From positions 65,042 through 129,041 of the forward strand of contig JACKBK010000006.1 in NCBI GenBank assembly GCA_020634555.1: 64,000 nucleotides of DNA, read 5' to 3'. A program made the translations under genes and the position numbers. The stretch comes from Caldilineae bacterium. Its GTDB lineage: Bacteria; Chloroflexota; Anaerolineae; JAAEKA01. Shown piece after piece: positions 50,359 through 58,773 of this stretch. The notes below the pieces were generated by a model. The model saw only the letters and a program-made list of their open reading frames with translations. It did not search any database and was not told the origin of the DNA. Positions within the stretch are counted from its first letter, which is position 1. Every line of letters starts with the position of its first letter.

Positions 50359-52449
50359 ATGTCTCCTCGCCTATCTGATCGAATTAGCGCCGCGCGCCGG
50401 CACCGTTTTATAGGTCGTGTGGCTGAGCAAGCCCTTTTTGAGTCTGCCATCAGCGCCGACGATCTTCCCTTCAATGTCTTGCACGTCTACGGCCCCGGTG
50501 GTGTCGGCAAAACGAGCCTGCTGCGCCAGTTTGCCGAGATCAGCCAAAGCCACGGCGCGGCCGCCTACAGCATCGACGCACGCAACACTGAGCCTGCACC
50601 AGACTCGTTTCTCGCCGCGCTGAGCATGGCGATGGGATCGAATCCGGCCGAGTCGCCGGCCGACGTGCTGGCACAGCGCAAGGCGCGAGCGGTGATTCTT
50701 GTTGATACCTTCGAGAAGTTGTCGCCGCTGGAGGACTGGCTGCGCGACGGGTTCCTGCCGCGGTTGCCGGAGTCAGTCCTGGTCGTTCTGGCCGGCCGCA
50801 ACCCGTTGAGCTCAACCTGGCGCGCCGATCCGGGATGGCAACCTTTTCTGCGCAGTGTGGCGTTGCGCAACCTCAGCCCCGAGGAAGGGCGCAGCTATTT
50901 GAAGCAGCGCAACCTGCCCGCCGACGAACTTCAGTCTGTTCTCGACTTCACCCACAGCTATCCCCTCGCGTTGTCGCTGGTGGCCGATATGTACGACCAG
51001 CGGCCCGATTTCCGCTTTATGCCGGCCGCTGCGCCCGATGTTATCAAGATGCTGTTGGAGCAGTTTCTGCAGCGCGTACCCGGCCCGGCGCACCGTGCGG
51101 CGCTGGAAGCCTGCGCGTTGGTGCGTGTGATGACCGAGTCGTTGTTGGCCGAGATGCTCAACATGCCAGAGCCCAACGACCTGTTCGATTGGCTGCGAAG
51201 TCTGTCGTTTATCGAGACCCGACCGGGCGGCCTGTTTCCCCACGACCTGGCACGCGATGCACTGGTGGTCGATCTGCGCTGGCGCAACCCGGAGTGGTAC
51301 GGCGAGATGCACCGGCGGGCGCGGGCGCACTATACACAACGCCTGCAAAGCACCAATGGGCCGGAACAACAACTTGCCCTCTTCGATCTGGTTTTTCTGC
51401 ACCGTGATAACCCAATGGTGCGCCCTTTCTTCGAATGGCAAACCAGCGGCAGAATGCTGCCCGACATGCTGCGCGATGCGGACGGTAGCGTCTTGCTGGA
51501 CATGGTCTCCCGTCTCGAGGGACCGCAGTCGGCGCACCTGGCCGCCCAGCTGTTTGAGCAACAGCCGGAGAACGTGATAGTCTTCCGCGACGGCGAAGGT
51601 CAGGCCACCGGCTTCCTGACCCTGATCAACTTGAACCGGCTGAATGCCGCTGATCGGGAGCAGGACCAGGCGTTTGTCAGCGCCTGGCGCTATCTTCGAC
51701 AGCGGCGCGCGCCGCTACGCGCTGGCGAGTCGGCCACCTATTTCCGCTTCTGGATGGCCGACGACACCTATCAGGGTGTGTCGCCAACGCAGAGTCTGAT
51801 CTTCATCAACATGGTGCGTCACTATCTGACCACGCCAGGCCTGGCCTTCACCTTCATTCCCTGCGCCGATCCTGATTTTTGGACCGAGGTGTTCGCCTAT
51901 GCCGATCTGGCGCGGCTGCCCGATGCTGATTTCGAGATCGACGGACGCCGCTTTGGCGTCTACGGACACGATTGGCGCGCCACGCCGCCGGCCGCCTGGC
52001 TGGAGCTGTTGGCTGAGCGCGAGACTGCCCTGGCGCCGGAGACGATCCAGCCGCCACCGCCGGAGGAGCGGCTTGTCGTCCTCAGCGCAGAAGAGTTTGG
52101 CGACGCGGTGATCAACGGGCTGCGCGAGATGTCCAGGCCCGGCGGCCTGCGGGACAATCCACTGCTGCGCTCACGATTGGTAGTGCAACGCGCCGGATCC
52201 GATTCTGGTGAAAGCCAACGCAACACCGCGCTGGATGAGTTGCTGCGCGAGGCGGTTGCCAGCCTGCAGATGTCACCCAAAGATCTGAAGTATTACCGCG
52301 CTGTGTATCACACCTACGTACAGCCGGCTGCTACACAAGAGTTGGCTGCCGAGCTGCTGGATCTGCCTTTTAGCACCTATCGCCGGCACCTGAAGACAGG
52401 CATCACTCTGGTGACAGAGATGCTGTGGCAGGCAGAACTCGATACGTAG
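50359..52449 (+). CDS. STAND-type ATPase / ATP-binding regulator
   Basis: The 696-residue protein has an N-terminal P-loop NTPase domain: FIGRVAEQALFESAI, VYGPGGVGKTSLLRQFAE (Walker A), ARAVILVDTFEKLSPLEDWL (Walker B), VVLAGRNPL (sensor-like) and FTHSYPLALSLV (GxP-like). Together these are typical of STAND/NB-ARC regulators. A middle domain of unknown type follows. The C-terminus KDLKYYRAVYHTYVQPAATQELAAELLDLPFSTYRRHLKTG looks like a small DNA-binding helix-turn-helix with the part LLDLPFSTYRRHLK. It may be a transcription regulator of the FAD enzyme downstream. Ligand unknown. Confidence 0.75.
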   Translation: MSPRLSDRISAARRHRFIGRVAEQALFESAISADDLPFNVLHVYGPGGVGKTSLLRQFAEISQSHGAAAYSIDARNTEPAPDSFLAALSMAMGSNPAESPADVLAQRKARAVILVDTFEKLSPLEDWLRDGFLPRLPESVLVVLAGRNPLSSTWRADPGWQPFLRSVALRNLSPEEGRSYLKQRNLPADELQSVLDFTHSYPLALSLVADMYDQRPDFRFMPAAAPDVIKMLLEQFLQRVPGPAHRAALEACALVRVMTESLLAEMLNMPEPNDLFDWLRSLSFIETRPGGLFPHDLARDALVVDLRWRNPEWYGEMHRRARAHYTQRLQSTNGPEQQLALFDLVFLHRDNPMVRPFFEWQTSGRMLPDMLRDADGSVLLDMVSRLEGPQSAHLAAQLFEQQPENVIVFRDGEGQATGFLTLINLNRLNAADREQDQAFVSAWRYLRQRRAPLRAGESATYFRFWMADDTYQGVSPTQSLIFINMVRHYLTTPGLAFTFIPCADPDFWTEVFAYADLARLPDADFEIDGRRFGVYGHDWRATPPAAWLELLAERETALAPETIQPPPPEERLVVLSAEEFGDAVINGLREMSRPGGLRDNPLLRSRLVVQRAGSDSGESQRNTALDELLREAVASLQMSPKDLKYYRAVYHTYVQPAATQELAAELLDLPFSTYRRHLKTGITLVTEMLWQAELDT

Positions 52450-52469
52450 GAAAATCGTAACTGTTCACC

Positions 52470-52538
52470 CGTCATTGCCGTGAAGGCGGGAGTCTAGTGA
52501 CTGTGAAGACGTGGATTCCCGCCTCCGCGGGAATGACG
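52470..52538. repeat. REP-like element (family B)
   Basis: Left part CGTCATTGCCGTGAAGGCGG and right part TTCCCGCCTCCGCGGGAATG are inverted versions of one another. It belongs to the same family as 26325-26546 and 56423-56489. Confidence 0.82.
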
Positions 52539-52623
52539 CAACAGTGAAGGGTTCATAATAACGGAAAATTGATCAACAATTGAGCACCTTTTGGTCTGGA
52601 GATCAGCCAGCCAACGGAGATAG

Positions 52624-52652
52624 ACTGCGGTTGTCGTTGTGACAACCGCAGT
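52624..52652 (+). terminator. Intrinsic terminator after the STAND ATPase gene
   Basis: ACTGCGGTTGTC pairs with GACAACCGCAGT, followed by TTTATTTA. It isolates the ATPase gene from the FAD enzyme gene. Confidence 0.85.
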
Positions 52653-52742
52653 TTTATTTAAGAGCGGCCATCGGCAACAGCGCCTGCTCCACTAATTTTG
52701 GATCAACCCACAGATCAAACGCAGACAAAGGAGAGTCGAAGA

Positions 52743-54143
52743 ATGTTAACTTCCAAGTCCGACACCCACGTTGTGGTCATGGGCGCAAGCATGGGCGGCC
52801 TGCTGGCTGCCAGAGTGCTCAGCAATCATTTCGGCCAGGTCACGCTGGTCGAGCGCGATCCGGTACATGACCAGCCGGAATCGCGCAAGGGCCAGCCGCA
52901 GACCCGCCATCTCCATGGCCTGCTGGCCAGCGGCCTGGATATTCTAACCCGTTACTACCCCGATCTGCCGGAGGCATTGACAGCCAGAGGTGCGCTGGTT
53001 ACCGATATGACGGAACATATGCAGTGGTATGCCTTTGGCGGCTACCGCAAGCGGTTTTCCATGGGCGTGCGCGCCGCGCTGATGAGCCGTCCGCTCCTGG
53101 AGTACCTGATCCGCCAGCGCACCCTGGCCTTGCCCAACATCACGCTGTTAGACAACACAGCGGTCAAAGGACTGGCTATCACGACCGACCGCCAACGGGT
53201 GACCGGCGTCCAGGTCGAGCGCCGCAACGACGATGCAGACGTACACACCCTGGCCGCTGATCTGGTGGTGGACGCCACCGGCCGCGGCTCGCGCACCCCC
53301 CAATGGCTGGCCGAGATGGGCTATGTCGCGCCGGACGAGAGCGAGGTCAAGGTTAACGTCGGCTACGCCTCGCGCGTCTATCGCCGTAACCCCGCGGACC
53401 CGCTCGCCAACGACTGGATTCTGGTGACTCCCGATGCGCCCAGAGAAACGCGCTTCGGCGGCATGTTCCCCATCGAGGGCAATCGCTGGATCGTGTCACT
53501 GGGTGGTTGGATGGGCGACCACGCCCCCATCGACGAGCCAGGTTTTCTGGAATATGCCCGGTCGCTGCCGGCGCCTGATATCTACGAGACGATCCGGGAC
53601 GCCGAGCCGCTGTCGGACATCATCCCGCACAAGTTTGTCTCCAGCCTGCGCCGCCACTATGAAAAGCTGGCGCGGTTTCCGGAAGGTCTGCTGGTGATGG
53701 GCGATGCGATCAGCAGTTTTAACCCAACCTACGGCCAGGGCATGACCTCGGCGGCCATGCAGGCCATCGAACTGGACCAACTGCTGGCGGAGAGCGACAT
53801 CAGCCAGCCCGGCCTGGCAGCAGCGTTCTTCAAACGGGCCGCCAGGGTGGTGGACATTCCCTGGCAGTTGGCCGTTGGTGAGGACTTCCGTTTTCCAGGA
53901 ACGACCGGCCCCAAGCCTGCCGGCATCGATCTGATCAACCGCTACGTCGCGGCCGTCCACCGGGCAACTCAGGACGACATCGTGGTCGGCGCGGCCTTCA
54001 TCAACGTGATGAACCTGACGGCCGCGCCCACCAGCCTGATGACTCCCGGCATGATGCTGCGGGTCTGGCGAGCTAACCGGCGCCTGAATCAGCAGCCCAG
54101 CAAGCAGAACCGGCTCACGAGTTCATCGACCGTTCCCGCCTGA
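52743..54143 (+). CDS. FAD-dependent monooxygenase/oxidoreductase
   Basis: The product has 466 residues from ATG 52743 with AAAGGAGAG upstream. HVVVMGASMGGLLAARVLSN is the FAD-binding GxGxxG-type loop. GRGSRTPQWL follows at the middle Asp/Gly motif (VVDATGRGSR), and MGDAISSFNPTYGQGMTSAA is the second FAD motif (GD...P..GQG) of the PHBH/squalene-epoxidase-type group. It should hydroxylate or epoxidise a small hydrophobic molecule using NAD(P)H and oxygen. The substrate is not evident. It follows the STAND regulator after a terminator, so it is probably transcribed on its own. Confidence 0.83.
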   Translation: MLTSKSDTHVVVMGASMGGLLAARVLSNHFGQVTLVERDPVHDQPESRKGQPQTRHLHGLLASGLDILTRYYPDLPEALTARGALVTDMTEHMQWYAFGGYRKRFSMGVRAALMSRPLLEYLIRQRTLALPNITLLDNTAVKGLAITTDRQRVTGVQVERRNDDADVHTLAADLVVDATGRGSRTPQWLAEMGYVAPDESEVKVNVGYASRVYRRNPADPLANDWILVTPDAPRETRFGGMFPIEGNRWIVSLGGWMGDHAPIDEPGFLEYARSLPAPDIYETIRDAEPLSDIIPHKFVSSLRRHYEKLARFPEGLLVMGDAISSFNPTYGQGMTSAAMQAIELDQLLAESDISQPGLAAAFFKRAARVVDIPWQLAVGEDFRFPGTTGPKPAGIDLINRYVAAVHRATQDDIVVGAAFINVMNLTAAPTSLMTPGMMLRVWRANRRLNQQPSKQNRLTSSSTVPA

Positions 54144-54210
54144 AACACGCGCTGTGCTGTCTTCGTGAGATCGCGGACCATCCGAACACGGAACGGCGTT
54201 GAAACGCTTA

Positions 54211-56340
54211 CTACGAACAAGTCTGTATCGCAGTTGCCAGCGCGACCACGTGCGGCGCCGGCGTTTGAGGGCCGATGCCGCACGCGGAGCCTGCGACGAA
54301 GCCGCCGCCCGCTCCCATCTCAACGCACAGACTGCGAGCGTGTGCCTGAATAGCCTCTACCGGTCCCGCCATCAGCAGATCGTTGGGAAAGCCGCCGGCC
54401 AACGCCATCTTACCGGCCCACGCCCGACGCATCTCGGCCAGATCGTTGTGAGCCGGATCGACCGGATGCACGAAGTCGAAACCAACCTCATGCAACAGCG
54501 GCATGACGGCCCCGACTTGGCCTGGCGTGTGAATACCGACCGGCTTGCCGTGTTCCATAGCCGGCGCGATCAGCCGGCGCGCCCGTTCGCCATACACCGT
54601 TTCCAGCAGATCGAGAGCCAGTCGCGGCCCTTGCGGCCCGCTGAGCACGTCGCTGATCAACACAGCAGCCAGCTCGTCACCGAAGCGGTCGCACAGAGCG
54701 CGCAGCAGGCGAAGCTGGTGTTTCAGCAGATCGTCCATGCGGCGCTCCGCCAGCGGACGATCTGCCTGCATAAGTTGCGCCAGGTCGAAGGCATCTTCAT
54801 TGCCGGCCCCCATCACCCCTGTAATGTGGACGATAACACCGACATCTGTCTCCCGGACAGCGCGCAGATAACGCTCCAGATAGTTTAGCTGATCCAGCAG
54901 GGGCGCGGCAGGCCGGCCGAGCTCGCCCGCGCCGCCGTTTTGGTTGCCGCCTGGCCAGGAGAGGTCGCACACCACGGCGTCCATGCCCAGCCGTCCGGCC
55001 AGTTCGACGTGGTCCTCGGGCGTAGCCGGACGTCCGCTGAGCGGATCGTGTTGCGCCGGCCTGCCCAGCATATGCGAATAGAGGGCTGGACTGTTGATCC
55101 ACATCTCCAGATAGGGCGTCCGGTCGGCCGGCTCGTGCCGGAGGGTCGCCAGCAGGCGGTCCACATCCGCTTGCGGCGTTTCCACCGCGGCCACGCGGGA
55201 AGCGACCAAGACACCCATTGCACCAAGACTTGCCCGGCTGGCCTCCACCACCTCCGGCGGCACGCGCGGCGCGATGCTCACCGACTCTGGCGCACCGAAG
55301 GCAACGGGCAGGCTGAGCGAGTTGCCACCCGGGTCAGAAAGCCGTGCGCCGCAGGAATAGCGCACCACCAGCCGCGTTGGCAGCACCACCTGGCGGGCCG
55401 GCAAATCCTCATCGGCGGCCAGGCGGCTGAGCAACAGTTGCGCCGCGTTGACCCCTAAATCGTAGACCGGTTGGCTGGCGACGGTCAGAAACGGGAACAG
55501 ATGCGATGCGTGCGGCAGGTCGTCGAAACTGACCAGTGCGATGTCGTGGGGGATGCGCAGTCCATGGCGGCCCACGGCATCGATGATGCCCATGGCGATG
55601 GTGTTGTTGGCGGCGAAGATGGCCGTTGGAGGGTGGGACATGCGCAGCAGGGTGTCGGCCTCGCGCTCGCCAGCGCCGGCGCGGAACTCGCCAAAGCGGA
55701 TCAGCGCCGGATCGGCCGCGATGCCGGCGTCACTCAGCGCCAGATGATAGCCCACCACCCGGTCGATGGCGGTGGACGTGTTGGCTGGGCCGGTAACGAC
55801 CGCGATGCGCCGGTGTCCCAGCGCAATCAGATGCCTGACCAGCGCGCGCGCGCCGGCCACCGAGTCGCCGCGCACCGTGTCCACCTCCCAACCGGCGATG
55901 TCGCGGTCCACAACGACAACCGGAATGTTCCGCCGGCGCAGCTTCTCCAGGTTGTCCGCATCGGTGTCATAAGGTGCGATGATGACGCCATCGACCTGCT
56001 GGCTGATCACCACGTCGAGATAGCTCTGTTGCTTGGCGGGGTTCTCGTCGGTGTTGCAGAGAAAGACTGAATACCCTTTTCCCTGCGCGGCATCCTCAAC
56101 GCCGCGCGCGATGGTGGTCCAGAAGGTGTTGTTGACATCGGGAACGATGAGGGCGACGGTGAAGGTCTGGCGGGAACGCAGGCTGCGGGCCGCGATGCTT
56201 GGCACATAGCCCAGCTCTTCAATGGCGCGCTGCACTCGCGCCTGGGTGGTCGAGCTGACCCGGTTGGAGTTGTTGAGCACCCGCGACACCGTAACCGCCG
56301 ACACGCCGGCCAGCTTGGCTACGTCATGGATAGTTGCCAA
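54211..56340 (-). CDS. LacI-type regulator fused to a uroporphyrinogen-decarboxylase-like domain
   Basis: The product has 709 residues from TTG 56340 (MATIHDVAKLAGVSAVTVSR), chosen because GGGAGA lies eight bases upstream and the start matches LacI proteins. ATG 56358 has no ribosome binding site. Residues 1-50 are the LacI helix-turn-helix. About 55-335 is the periplasmic-binding-like sensor with TFTVALIVPDVNNTFW and AIFAANNTIAMGIIDAVG. From about 375 to the end a URO-D-like barrel follows: RHEPADRTPYLEMWINSPAL, DAVVCDLSWPGGN, KPVGIHTPGQ and CVEMGAGGGFVAGSACGIGP. It is last in a three-gene leftward operon with the genes at 57704 and 56559. It probably represses the divergent sugar regulon. 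Ligand and any enzyme activity are unknown. Confidence 0.85.
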   Translation of the reverse strand: MATIHDVAKLAGVSAVTVSRVLNNSNRVSSTTQARVQRAIEELGYVPSIAARSLRSRQTFTVALIVPDVNNTFWTTIARGVEDAAQGKGYSVFLCNTDENPAKQQSYLDVVISQQVDGVIIAPYDTDADNLEKLRRRNIPVVVVDRDIAGWEVDTVRGDSVAGARALVRHLIALGHRRIAVVTGPANTSTAIDRVVGYHLALSDAGIAADPALIRFGEFRAGAGEREADTLLRMSHPPTAIFAANNTIAMGIIDAVGRHGLRIPHDIALVSFDDLPHASHLFPFLTVASQPVYDLGVNAAQLLLSRLAADEDLPARQVVLPTRLVVRYSCGARLSDPGGNSLSLPVAFGAPESVSIAPRVPPEVVEASRASLGAMGVLVASRVAAVETPQADVDRLLATLRHEPADRTPYLEMWINSPALYSHMLGRPAQHDPLSGRPATPEDHVELAGRLGMDAVVCDLSWPGGNQNGGAGELGRPAAPLLDQLNYLERYLRAVRETDVGVIVHITGVMGAGNEDAFDLAQLMQADRPLAERRMDDLLKHQLRLLRALCDRFGDELAAVLISDVLSGPQGPRLALDLLETVYGERARRLIAPAMEHGKPVGIHTPGQVGAVMPLLHEVGFDFVHPVDPAHNDLAEMRRAWAGKMALAGGFPNDLLMAGPVEAIQAHARSLCVEMGAGGGFVAGSACGIGPQTPAPHVVALATAIQTCS

Positions 56341-56422
56341 AACACAATCTCCCTTCATCCGCCGCGTGTCGGACGACAGTCACTTGTGGGGACTCCTGAT
56401 AACCACTCAACCTTCATTGTTG

Positions 56423-56489
56423 CGTCACTCCCGCGCAGGCGGGAGTCCAGCGCCCGTGAAGATGTGGATTCCCGCCTTCGCGGGAATGA
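56423..56489. repeat. REP-like element (family B)
   Basis: CGTCACTCCCGCGCAGGCGG on the left and its inverted version TTCCCGCCTTCGCGGGAATG on the right. A short palindrome, AGGTGACTGTCACCT, at 56533-56547 is related to the hairpin at 63493-63527. Confidence 0.85.
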
Positions 56490-56558
56490 AGGGTGAGCAG
56501 TTATTACTCCTGAAGCCCAGCAAAGGAGCCGAAGGTGACTGTCACCTCAACAAGCGCG

Positions 56559-57578
56559 CTACGCTGCTACGTCCACCATCACCTTCGTAAAACTCACCGG
56601 GTCGGCGTCCCAGGCGCGCAGCGCTTCGCCGGCTTCCGCGAACGGGAAGGTGCGGCTGATCAGCTCAGGAAAAGGCCGCTCGCGCGCCTCCAGCATCTTG
56701 ATGACGGCGGGAAAGACGCGCAGGGCGTTGCGCGCGCCGCAGATGTCCAGCTCTTTGCGCACGAAAAGCGCGGTGTCGTAGCAGACGTCCTGCTTGGCGT
56801 AGCCAACATAGACCACTCGCCCGGCAAAGGCGACCGCATCCACGGCCAGCCGAAAGGTCTGCGGCAGCCCGACCGCCTCGACCGCCACGCTAACGCCGTC
56901 GCCGCCGGTGAGATCACGTACCGCGTGCAGCACATCCGCCTGGGCTGAGTTGATGGTGTGGCGGGCGCCAAATCGCCGCGCGCCGGCCAGCTTGCCGTCA
57001 TCGATGTCGCTGGCAATAACCGTGGCGCCTTTACGAGCCGCAGCCGCGATCACGCCGATGCCGACCACGCCGCAACCCATGACCAGAACCGTGTCGGTCT
57101 CGCTGATACGGCCGCGGTTGGCAGCATGGTAGCCAACGCTGAGCGGTTCCGTCAGCGCCAGTTCCGGCAGCGTCAGGCGGGTACTGGTGAATACCTTGCT
57201 GTAGTGGATCGCCACCAACCGCGTCAACGCGCCATCGCGCTGCAGGCCCATGGTCTCGTTGAACTGGCAGCAGTTGGGCCGGCCGGCCCGGCAGGCCGGG
57301 CAGATGCCACATTCGGAGTAGGGCGACAAGACGACCTGCGCGCCCTGGGCGATGCGGTCGGGCACAGCCGCGCCCTTGTCCACCACAATCCCGCTGGCCT
57401 CGTGGCCGAGAACGCGCGGATAGCGCATCAATGGAAACGTGCCGCGGTAAGCGTTGAGGTCGCTGCCACACATTCCCACGGTGCGCATCTCGACCAGAAC
57501 CTCCTCCGCGCCAAGGTGGGGTTCAGGTATTTCGACGAGTTCAATCTGGCGCGGCGCAACGAGTCGAACTGCTTGCAT
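56559..57578 (-). CDS. Zinc-binding alcohol/polyol dehydrogenase
   Basis: The product has 339 residues from ATG 57578 (MQAVRLVAPRQIELVEIPEP), with GGAG seven bases upstream. GMCGSDLNAYRG holds the catalytic zinc cysteine, GHEASG the histidine, and CGICPACRAGRPNCC the four structural-zinc cysteines. The cofactor loop is VMGCGVVGIGVIA. It is of the sorbitol/threonine dehydrogenase type and would oxidise a sugar or polyol with NAD. It sits between the aldo/keto reductase and the regulator in the leftward operon. The frame continues upstream to 57956 but that part shows no domain. Confidence 0.88.
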   Translation of the reverse strand: MQAVRLVAPRQIELVEIPEPHLGAEEVLVEMRTVGMCGSDLNAYRGTFPLMRYPRVLGHEASGIVVDKGAAVPDRIAQGAQVVLSPYSECGICPACRAGRPNCCQFNETMGLQRDGALTRLVAIHYSKVFTSTRLTLPELALTEPLSVGYHAANRGRISETDTVLVMGCGVVGIGVIAAAARKGATVIASDIDDGKLAGARRFGARHTINSAQADVLHAVRDLTGGDGVSVAVEAVGLPQTFRLAVDAVAFAGRVVYVGYAKQDVCYDTALFVRKELDICGARNALRVFPAVIKMLEARERPFPELISRTFPFAEAGEALRAWDADPVSFTKVMVDVAA

Positions 57579-57619
57579 GGGTGGCTCCACAGTAATCGGC
57601 CAGGCGACAGAACTTCCGC

Positions 57620-57684
57620 CACCAATTTCACGAATTTCACCAATTCTGGTTCCGAAATTCGTACCATCCGTGTAATTCGTGGCA
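57620..57684. repeat. Degenerate AATTCGTG-type repeat
   Basis: Tandem-like CACGAATTTCAC and TAATTCGTGGCA motifs in the 125-bp gap between the two dehydrogenase genes. This type of CACGAATT repeat is familiar from other environmental bacterial genomes. It is not coding. Confidence 0.5.
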
Positions 57685-57703
57685 GATGCTCGGCTCTGGC
57701 AGT

Positions 57704-58660
57704 TCAGGATTGCTTCGGCACCGCGCCGGGATCGTCGTTTTCCGGCCGGCCTTCGCGCCAGACCACGTCGGCCACGGGGTCGATCATCGCCTGTATCTCG
57801 GCCAGTAGCCGCGGATCGGGCGCGACGCCAACCGCCTTGACATTGCTGTCCACGTGGCTGACCTTGCTCATGCCCACCAGAGTCGTGGCGACATCGTCGT
57901 AGGCCAGCGCGTATTGCATGGCCAGGTCGGCGATGTCCACGCCCTGGGATCGGCACCAGTCGGCCACCTCGCGGCTTTTTTCGATCACTGCCTGGGGCGC
58001 GGGGTGCCAGTCAGGCGCGCCCTTTTCGGTCAGAGCACGCATATGCAGCGGCGATGCGTTGATCAGGCCTACGCCGCGCTCCTTGGCAACAGGCGTCAGC
58101 ATGGCATCCATGGTGGTGTCGAACAGGTTGTAGCGGCAGTAAGAGAGTATGGTGTCAACCCTGGTTTGCGAGATGACATCCGCAAGCTGCAACAGGGGAT
58201 AGCCGGTGATGCCCACGAAGCGCACCTTGCCCGCCTCCACCAACGAGTACAGGGCCGGCAACGTCTCATGAACGATCTGTGCGCGGTCGCCGTACTCGAT
58301 GTCGTGGATCTGGATCACGTCGATGACGTCGGTACGCAGCCGCCGCAGGCTTTCGTCCACGGAACTGACCACACAACGAGCCGAGAAGTCGAAGTGGTCG
58401 ATGTCGTAGCGCCCGACCTTGGTGGCCAGGATCACCTGGTGGCGCTTGTCTTCCAGAAACTCACCCAGTCGGGTTTCCGCCAGTGTGCGCCCGTAGTAGG
58501 GCGCCACGTCAAAGTAGTTGATGCCGCAGGCGATGGCGTGATGAACCGCGCGCCGCCCCTCTTCCGGGTCGATGCGGCCAAACTCGGCTCCCAGAGGAGA
58601 CGCGCCATAGCCGACGACAGAGACTTGCAGGCCGGTTCTCCCCAGGGTTCGGTAGATCAT
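57704..58660 (-). CDS. Aldo/keto reductase (L-galactose/L-fucose dehydrogenase-like)
   Basis: The product has 318 residues from ATG 58660 with GGAG upstream. The catalytic tetrad is visible: Asp and Tyr in NYFDVAPYYG, Lys in LATKVGRYD and His in VIQIHDIEYG. The GYGASPLG start and the overall wording match L-galactose dehydrogenase and D-threo-aldose dehydrogenase-like enzymes, which oxidise L-fucose, L-galactose or related aldoses at C1. It is the first gene of the leftward operon and divergent from a rhamnulokinase-like gene. This points to deoxyhexose or aldose breakdown. Confidence 0.85.
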   Translation of the reverse strand: MIYRTLGRTGLQVSVVGYGASPLGAEFGRIDPEEGRRAVHHAIACGINYFDVAPYYGRTLAETRLGEFLEDKRHQVILATKVGRYDIDHFDFSARCVVSSVDESLRRLRTDVIDVIQIHDIEYGDRAQIVHETLPALYSLVEAGKVRFVGITGYPLLQLADVISQTRVDTILSYCRYNLFDTTMDAMLTPVAKERGVGLINASPLHMRALTEKGAPDWHPAPQAVIEKSREVADWCRSQGVDIADLAMQYALAYDDVATTLVGMSKVSHVDSNVKAVGVAPDPRLLAEIQAMIDPVADVVWREGRPENDDPGAVPKQS

Positions 58661-58688
58661 ACGAGGCTCCTGTTCAGGAAGGTGAAAC

Positions 58689-58706
58689 CGATTAATCGAA
58701 ATCGAT
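58689..58706. promoter_or_regulatory. Candidate LacI-type operator
   Basis: CGATTAATCG (58689-58698) is a perfect 10-bp palindrome that overlaps ATCG-N4-CGAT (58695-58706). It lies just downstream of the predicted leftward transcription start, a usual position for LacI-family repression. The LacI-URO-D protein encoded in the same operon is the obvious candidate to bind it. Confidence 0.5.
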
Positions 58707-58715
58707 ACCATGATA

Positions 58716-58764
58716 ATGATAAACATCTTGGCCCATTTGTCAAGCTGGTTGGAAATGCTATAAT
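58716..58764. promoter_or_regulatory. Overlapping divergent promoters
   Basis: Rightward: TTGTCA (58737-58742), 16-base spacer, TATAAT (58759-58764, preceded by TGC). Leftward: TTGACA (58743-58738 on the minus strand), 16-base spacer, TATCAT (58721-58716). The two -35 boxes share five bases, so the polymerases cannot both bind. The rightward start of transcription would be near 58771, only about three bases before the kinase ATG. Confidence 0.75.
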
Positions 58765-58773
58765 GACCATACC

